Shown: positions 11,045-19,501 of the stretch, one piece after another
Numbering within the stretch: position 1 is the stretch's first letter
Layout: each line of letters begins with the position of its first letter
Assembly (NCBI RefSeq): GCF_029051645.1
Contig: NZ_JAACFS010000012.1
Coordinates: 1-64,000 of the forward strand
DNA: 64,000 nucleotides
Direction: 5' to 3'
Source: Bradyrhizobium sp. CSA112
GTDB taxonomy: Bacteria; Pseudomonadota; Alphaproteobacteria; Rhizobiales; Xanthobacteraceae
The notes under the pieces: generated by a model
Databases searched by the model: none
What the model was told of the DNA's origin: nothing
Seen by the model: only the letters and a program-made list of their open reading frames with translations
Translations under genes and position numbers: made by a program

Positions 11045-11566
11045 ATGAAGATTTTGCCTCTGATAGCGTCCATCGCTTTTGTCACAAGCGTGCATGCACA
11101 AACCCCATATGCCGGAATGCAGTCGCGTTCGATCAAGGCGCTTTCGGATCAGCAGATCGCCGACCTCAATGCCGCTCGCGGCATGGGTCTGGCGCTTGCC
11201 GCCGAATTGAACGGATATCCGGGCCCGTTGCACGTTCTCGAGCTGGCCGACAAGCTTGAACTCTCGGCCGATCAGCGCGCGAGCATGCAGCGCCTGTTCG
11301 ATTCGACGAAGGCCGAAGCGATGCCGCTGGGCGTGAAGCTGATCGAGCAGGAAGCCGAGCTGGACAAGCAGTTCGCAACCCGCACGGTCACGCCGGAGAG
11401 CCTGAAGGCGTCCACCGCGGCCGTTGCCACGACGCAGGGAATGCTGCGCGAAACTCATCTGAAATATCATTTGTCGACTGGAAGCATTTTAACGCCAGCG
11501 CAGATGACGAAGTATGCGGAATTGCGAGGTTACGGCAGCGGCCACAGGCGTCAGCATCACCATTGA
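11045..11566 (+). CDS. Spy/CpxP-like periplasmic protein
   Basis: 173 aa. ATG 11045 is chosen because the AGGAG at 11033-11037 sits seven bases before it; the ATG at 11039 would be too close. The signal peptide ends at HAQ (residue about 19). The mature part is helical with two LTxxQ-like segments (ALSDQQIADLN, LTPAQMTKYAEL) and ends in a His-rich tail RRQHHH. This is the pattern of periplasmic chaperone or metal-sensing proteins of the Spy/CpxP/ZraP type. The tail could bind metal. It follows mepA closely and probably shares its transcript. Confidence 0.72.
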   Translation: MKILPLIASIAFVTSVHAQTPYAGMQSRSIKALSDQQIADLNAARGMGLALAAELNGYPGPLHVLELADKLELSADQRASMQRLFDSTKAEAMPLGVKLIEQEAELDKQFATRTVTPESLKASTAAVATTQGMLRETHLKYHLSTGSILTPAQMTKYAELRGYGSGHRRQHHH

Positions 11567-11780
11567 CAGTTCGGAAAGGCCGGACCGATCTCAACTCAGT
11601 GAGGTCGAGCCGCCTTTACCTCGGCTGCCATCCTGATTATGTTGGGGCTGGCGATATCCCTATCGACCGCAAGTCCTCAGGGGATTCCGGAACGGCGCTT
11701 CCGACCATCGCCTCATCGACCCGACCAACGCCTGTCTTGTGCGCGCTGTCTGCGCCTCGCAAGCATGCATGGAGCGCCTC

Positions 11781-12566
11781 ATGTATCGCCGTACCGGTAT
11801 CTTCATTGCCCTTGTCCTTCTGATCGGCGCGCTCTGCCCGCCCGCGGTCGCGCAGGAAAGGACCGTGAGCGTCTTTGCCGCGGCTTCGATGAAGAACGCG
11901 CTCGACGACATCAACACCGCCTACACGGCCAAGTCTGGCGTCAAGATCACCGTCAGCTACGGCCCGAGCTCGGGGCTGGCCAGGCAGATCGAACAGGGTG
12001 CGCCGGCCGACGTGTTCATTTCCGCCGATACCGACTGGATGGACTACGCGACGTCGAAGAAGGCCATCCGTCAGCCGAGCCGGGTCAATCTGCTCGGCAA
12101 CAGCATCGTGCTGATCGCGCCGAAAGATTCCAGGATCGACAATGTCGGTATCGCGTCAGGCTTCGACCTTGCGAAGCTCGCGGGCGACGGCAAGATCGCG
12201 ACCGGCGACGTGAAATCCGTTCCCGTCGGCAAATATGCCAAGGCGGCGCTGGAAAAACTCGGCGCATGGGAAGCCGCCGAGCCGAAATTCGCGATGGCCG
12301 AAAGCGTGCGCGCGGCGCTTACGCTGGTAGCGCGCGGCGAGGCTGTTCTCGGCATCGTCTATTTCACCGACGCCAAGGTCGAGCCCGGCGTCAAGGTCGT
12401 CGGCACCTTCCCGGCTGATTCCCATCCGGCGATCATCTATCCGGTGGCGGCGACGACCACCGCAAAGCCGGAGGCCTCGGATTATCTCGCCTTCCTGCGC
12501 TCGACTGCGGCGAGGACCATACTCGAAAAGTACGGCTTCAAGTTTCTCGTCAGCCCCTCGACCTGA
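11781..12566 (+). CDS. modA: Molybdate ABC transporter, substrate-binding protein
   Basis: 261 aa from ATG 11781, with GGAG eight bases upstream; longer starts at 11739 and 11769 would add residues before a clean signal peptide (MYRRTGIFIAL...AVAQE). Conserved ModA segments are seen: VFAAASMKNALDDI, YGPSSGLARQIEQGAPADVF and SADTDWMD, which form the oxyanion site. It captures molybdate or tungstate in the periplasm for ModBC. The modB ATG overlaps its stop by one base, so modABC is one translationally coupled operon. Confidence 0.96.
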   Translation: MYRRTGIFIALVLLIGALCPPAVAQERTVSVFAAASMKNALDDINTAYTAKSGVKITVSYGPSSGLARQIEQGAPADVFISADTDWMDYATSKKAIRQPSRVNLLGNSIVLIAPKDSRIDNVGIASGFDLAKLAGDGKIATGDVKSVPVGKYAKAALEKLGAWEAAEPKFAMAESVRAALTLVARGEAVLGIVYFTDAKVEPGVKVVGTFPADSHPAIIYPVAATTTAKPEASDYLAFLRSTAARTILEKYGFKFLVSPST

Positions 12567-13261
12567 TGTTCGAGATTTCGCCCGCCGAATGGACGGCCAT
12601 CCTGCTTTCGCTGCGGGTGGCCGTTGTTGCGACGCTGGTGGCGACGCCGTTCGGCATCGCGCTGGCGTGGCTACTGGCGCGGCGTGAATTCTGGGGCAAG
12701 TCCATCCTCGATGCTCTGGTTCATCTGCCGCTGGTGTTGCCACCCGTCGTGACAGGTTATTTGCTGCTGCTGACGCTCGGCCGCCGCGGCCTGGTCGGCG
12801 CATGGCTCGCCGACAACCTCGGCATCGTGTTCGCATTTCGCTGGACCGGAGCTGCGCTTGCCTGCGGCGTGATGTCGTTTCCGTTGTTGGTCAGGCCGAT
12901 CCGGCTCTCGATCGAGGCGATCGACCGCCGACTGGAACAGGCATCGAGCACGCTCGGCGCCGCACCATGGCAGGTGTTCGCCACCGTGACCTTGCCGCTG
13001 GCACTGCCGGGCGTACTCGCCGGCATGGTGCTCGGCTTCGCCAAGGCGATCGGCGAGTTCGGCGCCACCATCACCTTCGTCTCCAACATCCCCGGCGAGA
13101 CCCAGACCATTTCGTCGGCGATCTATTCGCTGATCCAGACGCCGGATGGCGACAGCGCGGCCGGGAGGCTGGTTGTCGTTTCCACCGTGATCGCGATGGG
13201 CGCGCTGATCGCCTCCGAATGGTTCGCGCGGCGCGCCACCAAACGCCTGCATGGAAACTGA
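12566..13261 (+). CDS. modB: Molybdate ABC transporter, permease
   Basis: 231 aa with about five transmembrane segments. The start overlaps the modA stop by one base. The ABC permease EAA-type loop is seen around residues 125-170 (EQASSTLGAAPWQVFATVTLPLALPG, shortened here to its key parts), followed by GEFGATITFVSN, which is strongly conserved in ModB. It forms the homodimeric channel for molybdate. The stop lies two bases before modC. Confidence 0.96.
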   Translation: MFEISPAEWTAILLSLRVAVVATLVATPFGIALAWLLARREFWGKSILDALVHLPLVLPPVVTGYLLLLTLGRRGLVGAWLADNLGIVFAFRWTGAALACGVMSFPLLVRPIRLSIEAIDRRLEQASSTLGAAPWQVFATVTLPLALPGVLAGMVLGFAKAIGEFGATITFVSNIPGETQTISSAIYSLIQTPDGDSAAGRLVVVSTVIAMGALIASEWFARRATKRLHGN

Positions 13262-13263
13262 CC

Positions 13264-13923
13264 ATGCTGCGCGTCGACGTCACCAAACAGCTCGGCGAGT
13301 TCTCGCTCGAAGCCTCGTTCGAAAGCCAGGGCCGCGTCACCGGCCTGTTCGGCGCGTCCGGCGCCGGCAAAACCTCGCTGATCAACATCATAGCCGGGCT
13401 GTTGCGGCCTGACCGCGGTATTATCGCGCTGGACAATGAGACGCTCGACGATACATCCGCAGGCGTCCATGTGCCGCCGCATCGTCGGCGCATCGGTTAC
13501 GTGTTCCAGGACGCACGGCTGTTTCCGCATCTTAACGTGCGGCAAAACCTCGATTACGGCCGGCGCATGAACCGGCTCGCCGAAGATCAAGCGCAGCACG
13601 CGCGGATCACCGATTTGCTCGACATCGGCCATCTGCTCGACCGCCGTCCCGGCCAGCTCTCCGGCGGCGAGCGCCAGCGCGTCGCCCTCGGCCGCGCGCT
13701 GTTGTCAAAGCCGCGCCTGCTGCTGCTAGATGAGCCGCTGGGATCGCTCGACGAGAGCCGCAAGGAGGAAATCCTGCCCTATTTGGTGCGGCTGCGCGAC
13801 GAAGGCATTCCCATGGTCTATGTCAGCCACGACGCCGCCGAGCTGCGTCAGCTCGCGACGCAGATCGTGATGCTGAGGCGCGGCCGCGTGACCGCGCTCG
13901 GCGGTGTCAAGGTGCTGACGTAG
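13264..13923 (+). CDS. modC: Molybdate ABC transporter, ATP-binding protein (short form)
   Basis: 219 aa from ATG 13264, two bases after the modB stop. Walker A is GASGAGKT, the Q-loop is YVFQDARLFPHL, the signature is LSGGERQRVALGRALL, Walker B is LLLLDEP, and the H-loop is VSHD. The protein ends about 25 residues after the H-loop region, so the C-terminal Mop/TOBE regulatory domain of longer ModC proteins (about 350 aa in E. coli) is absent. The stop is clean and there is no Mop-like frame after it. ATP hydrolysis should be intact; molybdate feedback through Mop would be lost. Confidence 0.95.
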   Translation: MLRVDVTKQLGEFSLEASFESQGRVTGLFGASGAGKTSLINIIAGLLRPDRGIIALDNETLDDTSAGVHVPPHRRRIGYVFQDARLFPHLNVRQNLDYGRRMNRLAEDQAQHARITDLLDIGHLLDRRPGQLSGGERQRVALGRALLSKPRLLLLDEPLGSLDESRKEEILPYLVRLRDEGIPMVYVSHDAAELRQLATQIVMLRRGRVTALGGVKVLT

Positions 13924-13936
13924 GTGACGGTGGTTT

Positions 13937-14028
13937 GTAGGGTGGGCAAAGCGCAGCGTGCCCACCATCGAGAGGCGTTTTAATGATAGATGGTGGGCAC
14001 GGCGCGAGGGCGCCTTTGCCCACCCTAC
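13937..14028. repeat. Palindromic intergenic repeat, type B
   Basis: The outer arms GTAGGGTGGGCAAAG and CTTTGCCCACCCTAC (one base interrupted) enclose a second inverted pair TGCCCACCAT / ATGGTGGGCA. The element fills the gap between the convergent modC and ilvD genes and can fold into one long hairpin. It may end transcription from both sides. It resembles repeats found at many loci in Bradyrhizobium genomes. Confidence 0.75.
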
Positions 14029-14036
14029 GAAACCCT

Positions 14037-15881
14037 TTACTCCGGAACGACGCGCACCGCGCCGCGGGCCGCACTCGTCGTCAGCGCCGCATAGGCCTTC
14101 AGTGCCATCGTCACGTTGCGGCTGCGCTTCTTGGCGGGCTTCCACGCCTCCGCCCCGCGGGCCAGCATGGCTTCACGGCGCTTCGCCAGCGTGGTGTCAT
14201 CGACCATCAGGCTGATCGAACGGGCGGGGATGTCGATCTTGATGCGATCGCCATCCTCCACGAGGCCGATCAGGCCGCCTTCGGCGGCTTCCGGCGAGAT
14301 GTGCCCGATCGACAGGCCTGAGGAGCCGCCGGAAAAGCGGCCATCGGTGATCAGCGCGCAGACCTTTCCGAGCCCCTTCGATTTCAGATAGCTGGTCGGA
14401 TACAGCATCTCCTGCATGCCGGGACCGCCGCGCGGACCTTCATAACGGACCACGACGACGTCGCCGGCGTTGATCTTGCCGCCCAAAATGCCTTCCACCG
14501 CGGCATCCTGGCTTTCGAAGATCCGCGCCGGCCCCTCGAACTTAAGGATGCTCTCATCGACTCCAGCGGTCTTCACGATGCAGCCGTCCAGCGCCAGATT
14601 GCCTGACAGCACGGCAAGGCCGCCATCCTTCGAATAAGCATGCTCGGCGTCGCGGATGCAGCCCGTCGCACGGTCGGTATCGAGCTCCTCGAACCGGCGC
14701 TCCTGGCTGAACGCGACTTGCGTCGGCACATTGCCCGGCGCCGCCGTGAAGAACTTGCGGACGCTTTCGCTCTTGGTGCGCACGATGTCCCAGCGGCCGA
14801 GCGCGTCCTCCAGCGTCTTGGAGTGAACCATCGGCAGGCCGCGATTGAGCAGGCCCGCGCGGTCGAGCTCGCCCAAAATGGCCATCACGCCGCCGGCGCG
14901 GTGGACATCTTCCAGATGCACATCGGCCACCGACGGCGCTACCTTGCAGAGAACAGGCACCCGCCGCGACAGGCGGTCGATATCCTGCATCGTGAACGGC
15001 ACCTGTCCTTCATGGGCGGCAGCCAACAGATGCAGCACCGTGTTGGTCGAGCCGCCCATGGCGATGTCGAGCGTCATGGCGTTCTCGAACGCCTTGAAGT
15101 TCGCGATCGTGCGCGGCAGCGCGGTTTCATCATCCTGCTCGTAGTATCGCCGCGCCAGATCGACGATCAGATGCCCCGCCTCGACGAACAGGCCCTTGCG
15201 GTCGGCATGGGTGGCCAAGACCGAGCCGTTGCCCGGCAGCGCCAGCCCCAGCGCCTCAGTAAGGCAGTTCATGGAATTGGCGGTGAACATGCCCGAACAC
15301 GAGCCGCAGGTCGGACAGGCCGAGCGCTCGATCACTTCCACGTCGGCGTCGCTGACATTGCTGTCGGCGGCTGCGACCATGGCGTCGATCAGGTCCACCG
15401 CGCGGACCTTGCCCTTGAGATTGACCTTGCCGGATTCCATCGGACCGCCCGAGACGAACACGGTCGGGATGTTGATCCGCAGCGCCGCCATCAGCATGCC
15501 GGGCGTGATCTTGTCGCAGTTGGAGATGCACACCATGGCGTCGGCGCAATGCGCGTTGACCATGTATTCGACGCTGTCGGCGATGATCTCGCGCGACGGC
15601 AGGCTGTAGAGCATGCCGTCATGGCCCATCGCGATGCCGTCATCGACCGCGATGGTGTTGAACTCTTTCGCGACGCCGCCCGCCTTCTCGATCTCGCGCG
15701 CGACGAGCTGGCCGAGATCTTTCAGGTGCACGTGGCCGGGCACGAATTGGGTGAACGAATTGACCACGGCGATGATCGGCTTGCCGAAGTCCTCATTCTT
15801 CATGCCGGTGGCACGCCAGAGGCCGCGGGCGCCCGCCATGTTGCGGCCGTGGGTCGTGGTTCGGGAACGGTAGGCGGGCAT
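14037..15881 (-). CDS. ilvD: Dihydroxy-acid dehydratase
   Basis: 614 aa, the usual length of the E. coli-type enzyme. The Fe-S cluster motifs are clear: SNCDKITPGM and CPTCGSCSGMFTANSMNCL, with the IlvD C-terminal stretch GRFSGGSSGLSIGHISPEAA. It catalyses the third step of valine, isoleucine and pantothenate synthesis, dehydrating 2,3-dihydroxy-3-methyl acids to 2-keto acids in the cytoplasm. It stands alone, convergent with modC. Nothing abnormal in the reading frame. Confidence 0.98.
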   Translation of the reverse strand: MPAYRSRTTTHGRNMAGARGLWRATGMKNEDFGKPIIAVVNSFTQFVPGHVHLKDLGQLVAREIEKAGGVAKEFNTIAVDDGIAMGHDGMLYSLPSREIIADSVEYMVNAHCADAMVCISNCDKITPGMLMAALRINIPTVFVSGGPMESGKVNLKGKVRAVDLIDAMVAAADSNVSDADVEVIERSACPTCGSCSGMFTANSMNCLTEALGLALPGNGSVLATHADRKGLFVEAGHLIVDLARRYYEQDDETALPRTIANFKAFENAMTLDIAMGGSTNTVLHLLAAAHEGQVPFTMQDIDRLSRRVPVLCKVAPSVADVHLEDVHRAGGVMAILGELDRAGLLNRGLPMVHSKTLEDALGRWDIVRTKSESVRKFFTAAPGNVPTQVAFSQERRFEELDTDRATGCIRDAEHAYSKDGGLAVLSGNLALDGCIVKTAGVDESILKFEGPARIFESQDAAVEGILGGKINAGDVVVVRYEGPRGGPGMQEMLYPTSYLKSKGLGKVCALITDGRFSGGSSGLSIGHISPEAAEGGLIGLVEDGDRIKIDIPARSISLMVDDTTLAKRREAMLARGAEAWKPAKKRSRNVTMALKAYAALTTSAARGAVRVVPE

Positions 15882-16017
15882 GGTCTGTCCTTCTTGGATC
15901 GGGAAAGGCGTCTTTTAGACGGTGAGCTCTGTCGATTAAAGCGCCTTGGCGCGGGGTCGCCATGCGCGGGCCACCCAAAACGGGACAGTGCTAGGGGCAC
16001 CACTGCCCCGGCTACCG

Positions 16018-17211
16018 CTAGATGACCTCGCGCGCCCGCAGTTCCGCGATCGCGCCTCCGTCATAGCCGAGCGAGGCCAGCACCTCGTCGGTATGGGCGC
16101 TGAGCGCGGGGGCCATACGGTCGAGCCGGCCGCCGCCATGAGCGAGCTGAAAGCCGCTGCCGGCAAAGCGCAGGCGCCCATAGGGCGTATCGATTTCCTG
16201 AATGGCGCCGCGCGCCGCGATCTGCGGATGGTCGATCACTTCCTCGACCTTCCAGATGCTGGCGCAGGGCGCGCCCGCGGCCTCCAGAATCTTCTCCCAC
16301 TCGCGCGGGTCCTTCTTCGACAGCGCCTCCTCGATGATCGCCCGTAGCGCCACCTCGTTTTCCTGCCGGGCGAACCAGTCGGCGAAGCGGGGATCGTCCA
16401 GCGCATCGGCTCGATCAAGCGCGGTCATCAACGCGCGGTATTGCTTCTCGCTGTTGACGGCCAGCAGCAGATAGCCCTCGCCCGCCCTAAACAGATTGGC
16501 GGTCGGCCGGCGGCTCACCGCCTGATTGCCGGAGAGCTGCTGGCGGTGCCCGGCGACCGAATAGTCCGCAACCTGCCCGGACAGGAACGCCAGCGTCGCC
16601 TCCAGCATGGAGACGTCGACCAGTTGCCCCTTGCCGGTGTGCGTGCGCTGGAACAGCGCGCTGGATACGCCGAACGCGGCCGTGGCGCCGGACAGGACAT
16701 CGCAGACCGCGAAGCCTGCCCGCGTCGGCCCGGTCTCGGCATGGCCGGTGATCGACATGATGCCCGAGAGCGCCTGGATCTTGCCGTCATAGCCGGCGCC
16801 CAGCCGTTCCGGCCCGGTCTGGCCGAAGCCTGAAATGGCGCAATAGATCAGCCGCGGATTGATCGCGGAGAGCGCGGCGTAGCCGATGCCGAGCTTGTCC
16901 ATCACGCCGGGGCGGAAATTCTCCATCACCACGTCAGCCTGCGCGGCGAGCTGCTTGACGATGGCGATCGCTTCCGGTTTTTGCAGATCGAGCGTCAGGC
17001 TTCGCTTGTTGCCGTTGATCGCCTGCCAGCCCGGCGCGAGGCCGCGCTCGGCCCATTCGCGGCTCAGCGGCGTGCGGCGCATGTCCTCGCCCTCGCGCCG
17101 CTCCACCTTGATGACGTCGGCCCCGAGCAGCGCGAGCTGGTAGCTCGCATAGGGGCCAGCCAGCACCTGCGTGAAGTCGAGAATCTTCACGCCTTCGAAC
17201 GGTCGGGTCAA
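16018..17211 (-). CDS. Family III CoA-transferase (CaiB/BaiF type)
   Basis: 397 aa. I place the start at TTG 17209-17211 because AGGAGGA lies seven bases upstream and the protein then begins TRPFEGVKILDFTQVLAGPY, as in the family; an ATG at 17370 would extend it through a repeat. Conserved segments: IKVERREGEDMR, GNKRSLTLDL, ENFRPGVMDKLG, and GAGYDGKIQALSG with the catalytic Asp. It moves CoA between acyl-CoA and a free acid (formyl-, carnitinyl-, succinyl-CoA types). The GrdB-like gene lies upstream on the same strand, 180 bases away, with repeat C between. Substrate unknown. Confidence 0.9.
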   Translation of the reverse strand: MTRPFEGVKILDFTQVLAGPYASYQLALLGADVIKVERREGEDMRRTPLSREWAERGLAPGWQAINGNKRSLTLDLQKPEAIAIVKQLAAQADVVMENFRPGVMDKLGIGYAALSAINPRLIYCAISGFGQTGPERLGAGYDGKIQALSGIMSITGHAETGPTRAGFAVCDVLSGATAAFGVSSALFQRTHTGKGQLVDVSMLEATLAFLSGQVADYSVAGHRQQLSGNQAVSRRPTANLFRAGEGYLLLAVNSEKQYRALMTALDRADALDDPRFADWFARQENEVALRAIIEEALSKKDPREWEKILEAAGAPCASIWKVEEVIDHPQIAARGAIQEIDTPYGRLRFAGSGFQLAHGGGRLDRMAPALSAHTDEVLASLGYDGGAIAELRAREVI

Positions 17212-17233
17212 TGGAACGTCCTCCTGCTTCTTT

Positions 17234-17383
17234 CTTCCCTCTCCCCTTGTGGGAGAGGGTGGACGCGATGCGAAGCATCGCGGACGGGTGAGGGGTTCTT
17301 TCCGCGAACACCGAATGCGCAGAGAGATACCCCTCATCCGGCAGCCTTCGGCTGCCACCTTCTCCCACAAGGGGAGAAGGGAA
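17234..17383. repeat. Palindromic intergenic repeat, type C
   Basis: The arms CTTCCCTCTCCCCTTGTGGG and CCCACAAGGGGAGAAGGGAAG are near-perfect inverse copies. Between them are two smaller hairpins (GATGCGAAGCATC and GGCAGCCTTCGGCTGCC). It fills the gap between the GrdB-like gene and the CoA-transferase and ends about 20 bases before the transferase start, so it lies in its leader. A diverged relative is at 18446-18565. Confidence 0.75.
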
Positions 17384-17391
17384 GTAACCCG

Positions 17392-18321
17392 TCACGCCGC
17401 GCGGTTACCGCGCGCGATTTCTTTCTGCTTGTCGAACTCGGCGCGGCGCCTGGCCAGCTCTTCCGGACTCATCTGCGCAATGTTGTTGTAGTCGAGCTTC
17501 CAGGAAGCATCCTCGCTCCAGCGCAGCGGCGACTGCATCGTGGTGCGCGCGCCGGGAGCGGACTCCAGCAGCCGCAGCGCCAGTTCGAGCGTCAGCGCCT
17601 GCGATTCCACGTCGTGCGGCTTGCCGGCGGAATTGCCGAGCGGGAAATCCGAAAACAGGAAGCGCGGCGCGGCCGCGTGTTCGACGATGTCCTTGGCGCA
17701 CCCCATGACGACGGTGGCGATGCCGTTGGCTTCGAGATGACGCGCCACCAAGGCTGACGTCTGGTGGCAGACCGGGCAGTTCGGGACGATTATAGCGGCG
17801 TCGACCTTGTCGGCCTGGCAACGCGCGAGGATTTCCGGCGCATCGACATCGATGGTGACGCGGTGGCTGCGATTGGTCGGCGCGCCGAAGAAGCGCGGCG
17901 CGACCTCGCCGATCCGTCCCGAGGCGGCGGCTTTCAGAAGCTGCGGCAGCGGAAACCACGTGCCGCTGTCGGTCGCGGTGGTGTGCTTGCGGTCGTAGCC
18001 GATATGCGAGATCCGCAAATCGTGCTGCTTCGACGTGTCGCCATCATAGACCTGGTAGAACTTGGCACTGCCATTATACGCCGCGCCCGGGCCCTGATCG
18101 CCCTTGGTGGGATCATATTGGGCCGCGGTGGTGATGATGGTGACGCGCGATTGCGCAAGCGGCTTCTTCAGCGGCTGGAACGGCGCATCGACATAATGCG
18201 CCCAGCGGTAGGGCGTGGTGTAACCGATCGCCGCGTAATAATCACGGGTGCGCTGCATATAGGGAATCGCGGAATCGTAGTCGGGCGCAAAACCGAGCTG
18301 ATCGTCGAGGGGGCCGGACAT
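17392..18321 (-). CDS. GrdB/PrdB-like selenoprotein B family protein, Cys form
   Basis: 309 aa, cytoplasmic. The N-terminal half has YDPTKGDQGPGAAYNGSAKF, and the second half carries PNCPVCHQTSALVARHLEAN, then VVMGCAKDIVEH and FSDFPLGNSAGKP. The last three align in order with the active-site region of glycine, sarcosine, betaine and proline reductase B subunits, where a UxxC selenocysteine pair is followed by a helix and a PLGN segment. Here the pair is CPVC and no in-frame TGA is read. Such Cys homologues are annotated as glycine reductase in aerobic alphaproteobacteria, but the reaction is unproven. The next gene on this strand is a CoA-transferase. Confidence 0.75.
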   Translation of the reverse strand: MSGPLDDQLGFAPDYDSAIPYMQRTRDYYAAIGYTTPYRWAHYVDAPFQPLKKPLAQSRVTIITTAAQYDPTKGDQGPGAAYNGSAKFYQVYDGDTSKQHDLRISHIGYDRKHTTATDSGTWFPLPQLLKAAASGRIGEVAPRFFGAPTNRSHRVTIDVDAPEILARCQADKVDAAIIVPNCPVCHQTSALVARHLEANGIATVVMGCAKDIVEHAAAPRFLFSDFPLGNSAGKPHDVESQALTLELALRLLESAPGARTTMQSPLRWSEDASWKLDYNNIAQMSPEELARRRAEFDKQKEIARGNRAA

Positions 18322-18445
18322 TGTGTTTCTCCTGCGTTTCCACCGCGCGCGTAAGATCGATTTTCGGGAAGACTAGAGATACTCGGCCGGTTCCTCAACT
18401 GCCGAAAGTGCAACTCAAACCCGCATGACCGGCGACCAGCGCCGC

Positions 18446-18565
18446 TGCCTCTTCTCCCTCGCCCCGCTCTTCGCGGGGTCGAGACGAGCGAAGCTCGCTC
18501 TTAGAGGGTTGGGGTGAGGGGCTCTCTCCACACGCACGACGCCAATCGATAGACCTGTACCCCCT
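18446..18565. repeat. Diverged relative of type C repeat
   Basis: It starts CTTCTCCCTCGCCCCGCTCT and ends CCCCCTCACCCG, and contains GGGGTGAGGGGCTCTC. It also has an internal hairpin CGAGCGAAGCTCG. The arms are less symmetrical than those at 17234-17383, so the element is older or mosaic. Confidence 0.5.
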
Positions 18566-18650
18566 CACCCGAACGCACCTCTGCGCTCGCAGGCGACGCG
18601 CGCCCCGAGTTGATGCGACGGCTCGTGTCCCTCGAAATGACACGGAGAGC

Positions 18651-18753
18651 TGTCATGCCCGCGAAGGCGGGCATCCAGTACGCCGCGGCCTATCGGTTCA
18701 ATCATTGACGTCTCTGGAATACTGGATCACCCGCCTTCGCGGGTGATGACGAC
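18651..18753. repeat. Palindromic intergenic repeat, type D
   Basis: The left arm TGTCATGCCCGCGAAGGCGG and the right arm CCGCCTTCGCGGGTGATGAC are inverse copies. The continuation is also inverse: GCATCCAGTA opposite TACTGGATCA. The centre is a spacer of about 45 bases. The same consensus is familiar between genes in Bradyrhizobium. Confidence 0.75.
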
Positions 18754-18960
18754 GGAATATGAGCTGGCGTTCTCGCGGCGCATTGCGTCCGAGGTTTGCT
18801 ATCAACTTCCCGCCCTCTTAGTCAGAGGGCGCAGGGAAGACCGGGTGCGCGCTGCACCCGCGGTCTCGTGTGCAATGTACACAAAGAAGTGCGCACACGA
18901 GCATACAGGGTCCAGCGGGTTTGTGACACTCATCGTAAGTCCCCCACGTAAAACGTCGGC

Positions 18961-19413
18961 TCAAACGTCTTCTTCGATTGCAAATGGGCCGCGAAAGAAT
19001 GCCTTGATGCTTTCATCGTCCATCTCCCCGCCCAAGCGGGCCATTTCCTTCAAAACCCGGGAGCAACTGGTGTAGGACAGAAAAGAATCATTCGTCGCAT
19101 TCTTCATTCTGAACCAGTTCGTAAACTGGCTGCATAAGGAGACAGCTTCCGCGCTTTCAGCGGAGTTGCCTTCGTCGATGTCGGCCTGTTTGGCGGCGCC
19201 GCTGACGAGCTTGTCGTTCAATTCCACGAATTTGTTCCAGACTTCCGGCGTCGCGCGAGCCATCCGAACAACCGAGAGTAAATTCGACATCTTCGCCGGA
19301 GGCTTATCCAGATCCTCGATGTTTGACCGGCCGCCACTGGCCTTGGAGCGAGCCTCTTCCCAAGCCCACAGCTCGTATTGCCACGGATAGTATTGGTTCT
19401 TCTGATCTGTCAT
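18961..19413 (-). CDS. Orphan hypothetical protein
   Basis: 150 aa from ATG 19413 (MTDQKNQYYPWQYELWAWEE); a further ATG four codons upstream is less likely. I recognise no family. It is acidic, has no signal peptide or membrane segment, and is rich in Trp, Asn and Ser. Codon use is less GC-rich than that of its neighbours, which suggests recent arrival. It is bounded by the repeat block on one side and by repeat E on the other. It may be a cytoplasmic accessory protein; function unknown. Confidence 0.6.
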   Translation of the reverse strand: MTDQKNQYYPWQYELWAWEEARSKASGGRSNIEDLDKPPAKMSNLLSVVRMARATPEVWNKFVELNDKLVSGAAKQADIDEGNSAESAEAVSLCSQFTNWFRMKNATNDSFLSYTSCSRVLKEMARLGGEMDDESIKAFFRGPFAIEEDV

Positions 19414-19453
19414 TCGTCGCCTCAATCACATTCGATGAGCGCCCGCTTAAGCT

Positions 19454-19493
19454 CGTAGGGCGGATTGGAGCCGAAGGCGTAATCCGCCCTACG
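19454..19493. repeat. Palindromic intergenic repeat, type E
   Basis: CGTAGGGCGGATT and AATCCGCCCTACG form a perfect 13-base inverted repeat with a 14-base loop that itself contains GAGCCGAAGGC. It lies between the antiporter stop and the start of the orphan gene, both on the minus strand, and could end antiporter transcription only if read through. Confidence 0.8.
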
Positions 19494-19501
19494 CACTTAA
19501 T

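Larger units (their letters stand above)
18322..18960. other. 639-base intergenic region made of repeats
   Basis: No gene was recognised. It holds a type C relative (18446-18565), a type D palindrome (18651-18753), and a third segment at about 18810-18950 with GTGTGCAATGTACACAAAG and CGCACACGAG inverted halves. The three lie end to end, so the stretch is a landing zone for repeats. The orphan gene at 18961-19413 lies directly beyond it. Confidence 0.6.

Noticed and set aside
11652..11665. CGATA-4-TATCG upstream of modA as a ModE-type Mo-box
   Set aside because: Half-sites are short and spacing does not fit the ModE consensus, so it may be chance.
12802..13263. N-terminal extension of ModC through modB in another frame
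   Set aside because: modB is complete in its own frame and modC has an ATG at 13264 directly before its first conserved strand.
14640..16025. 461-codon plus-strand frame opposite ilvD
   Set aside because: Pure shadow: rich in Arg, His and Gln, as expected of the antisense of a GC-rich gene, while ilvD is complete on the other strand.
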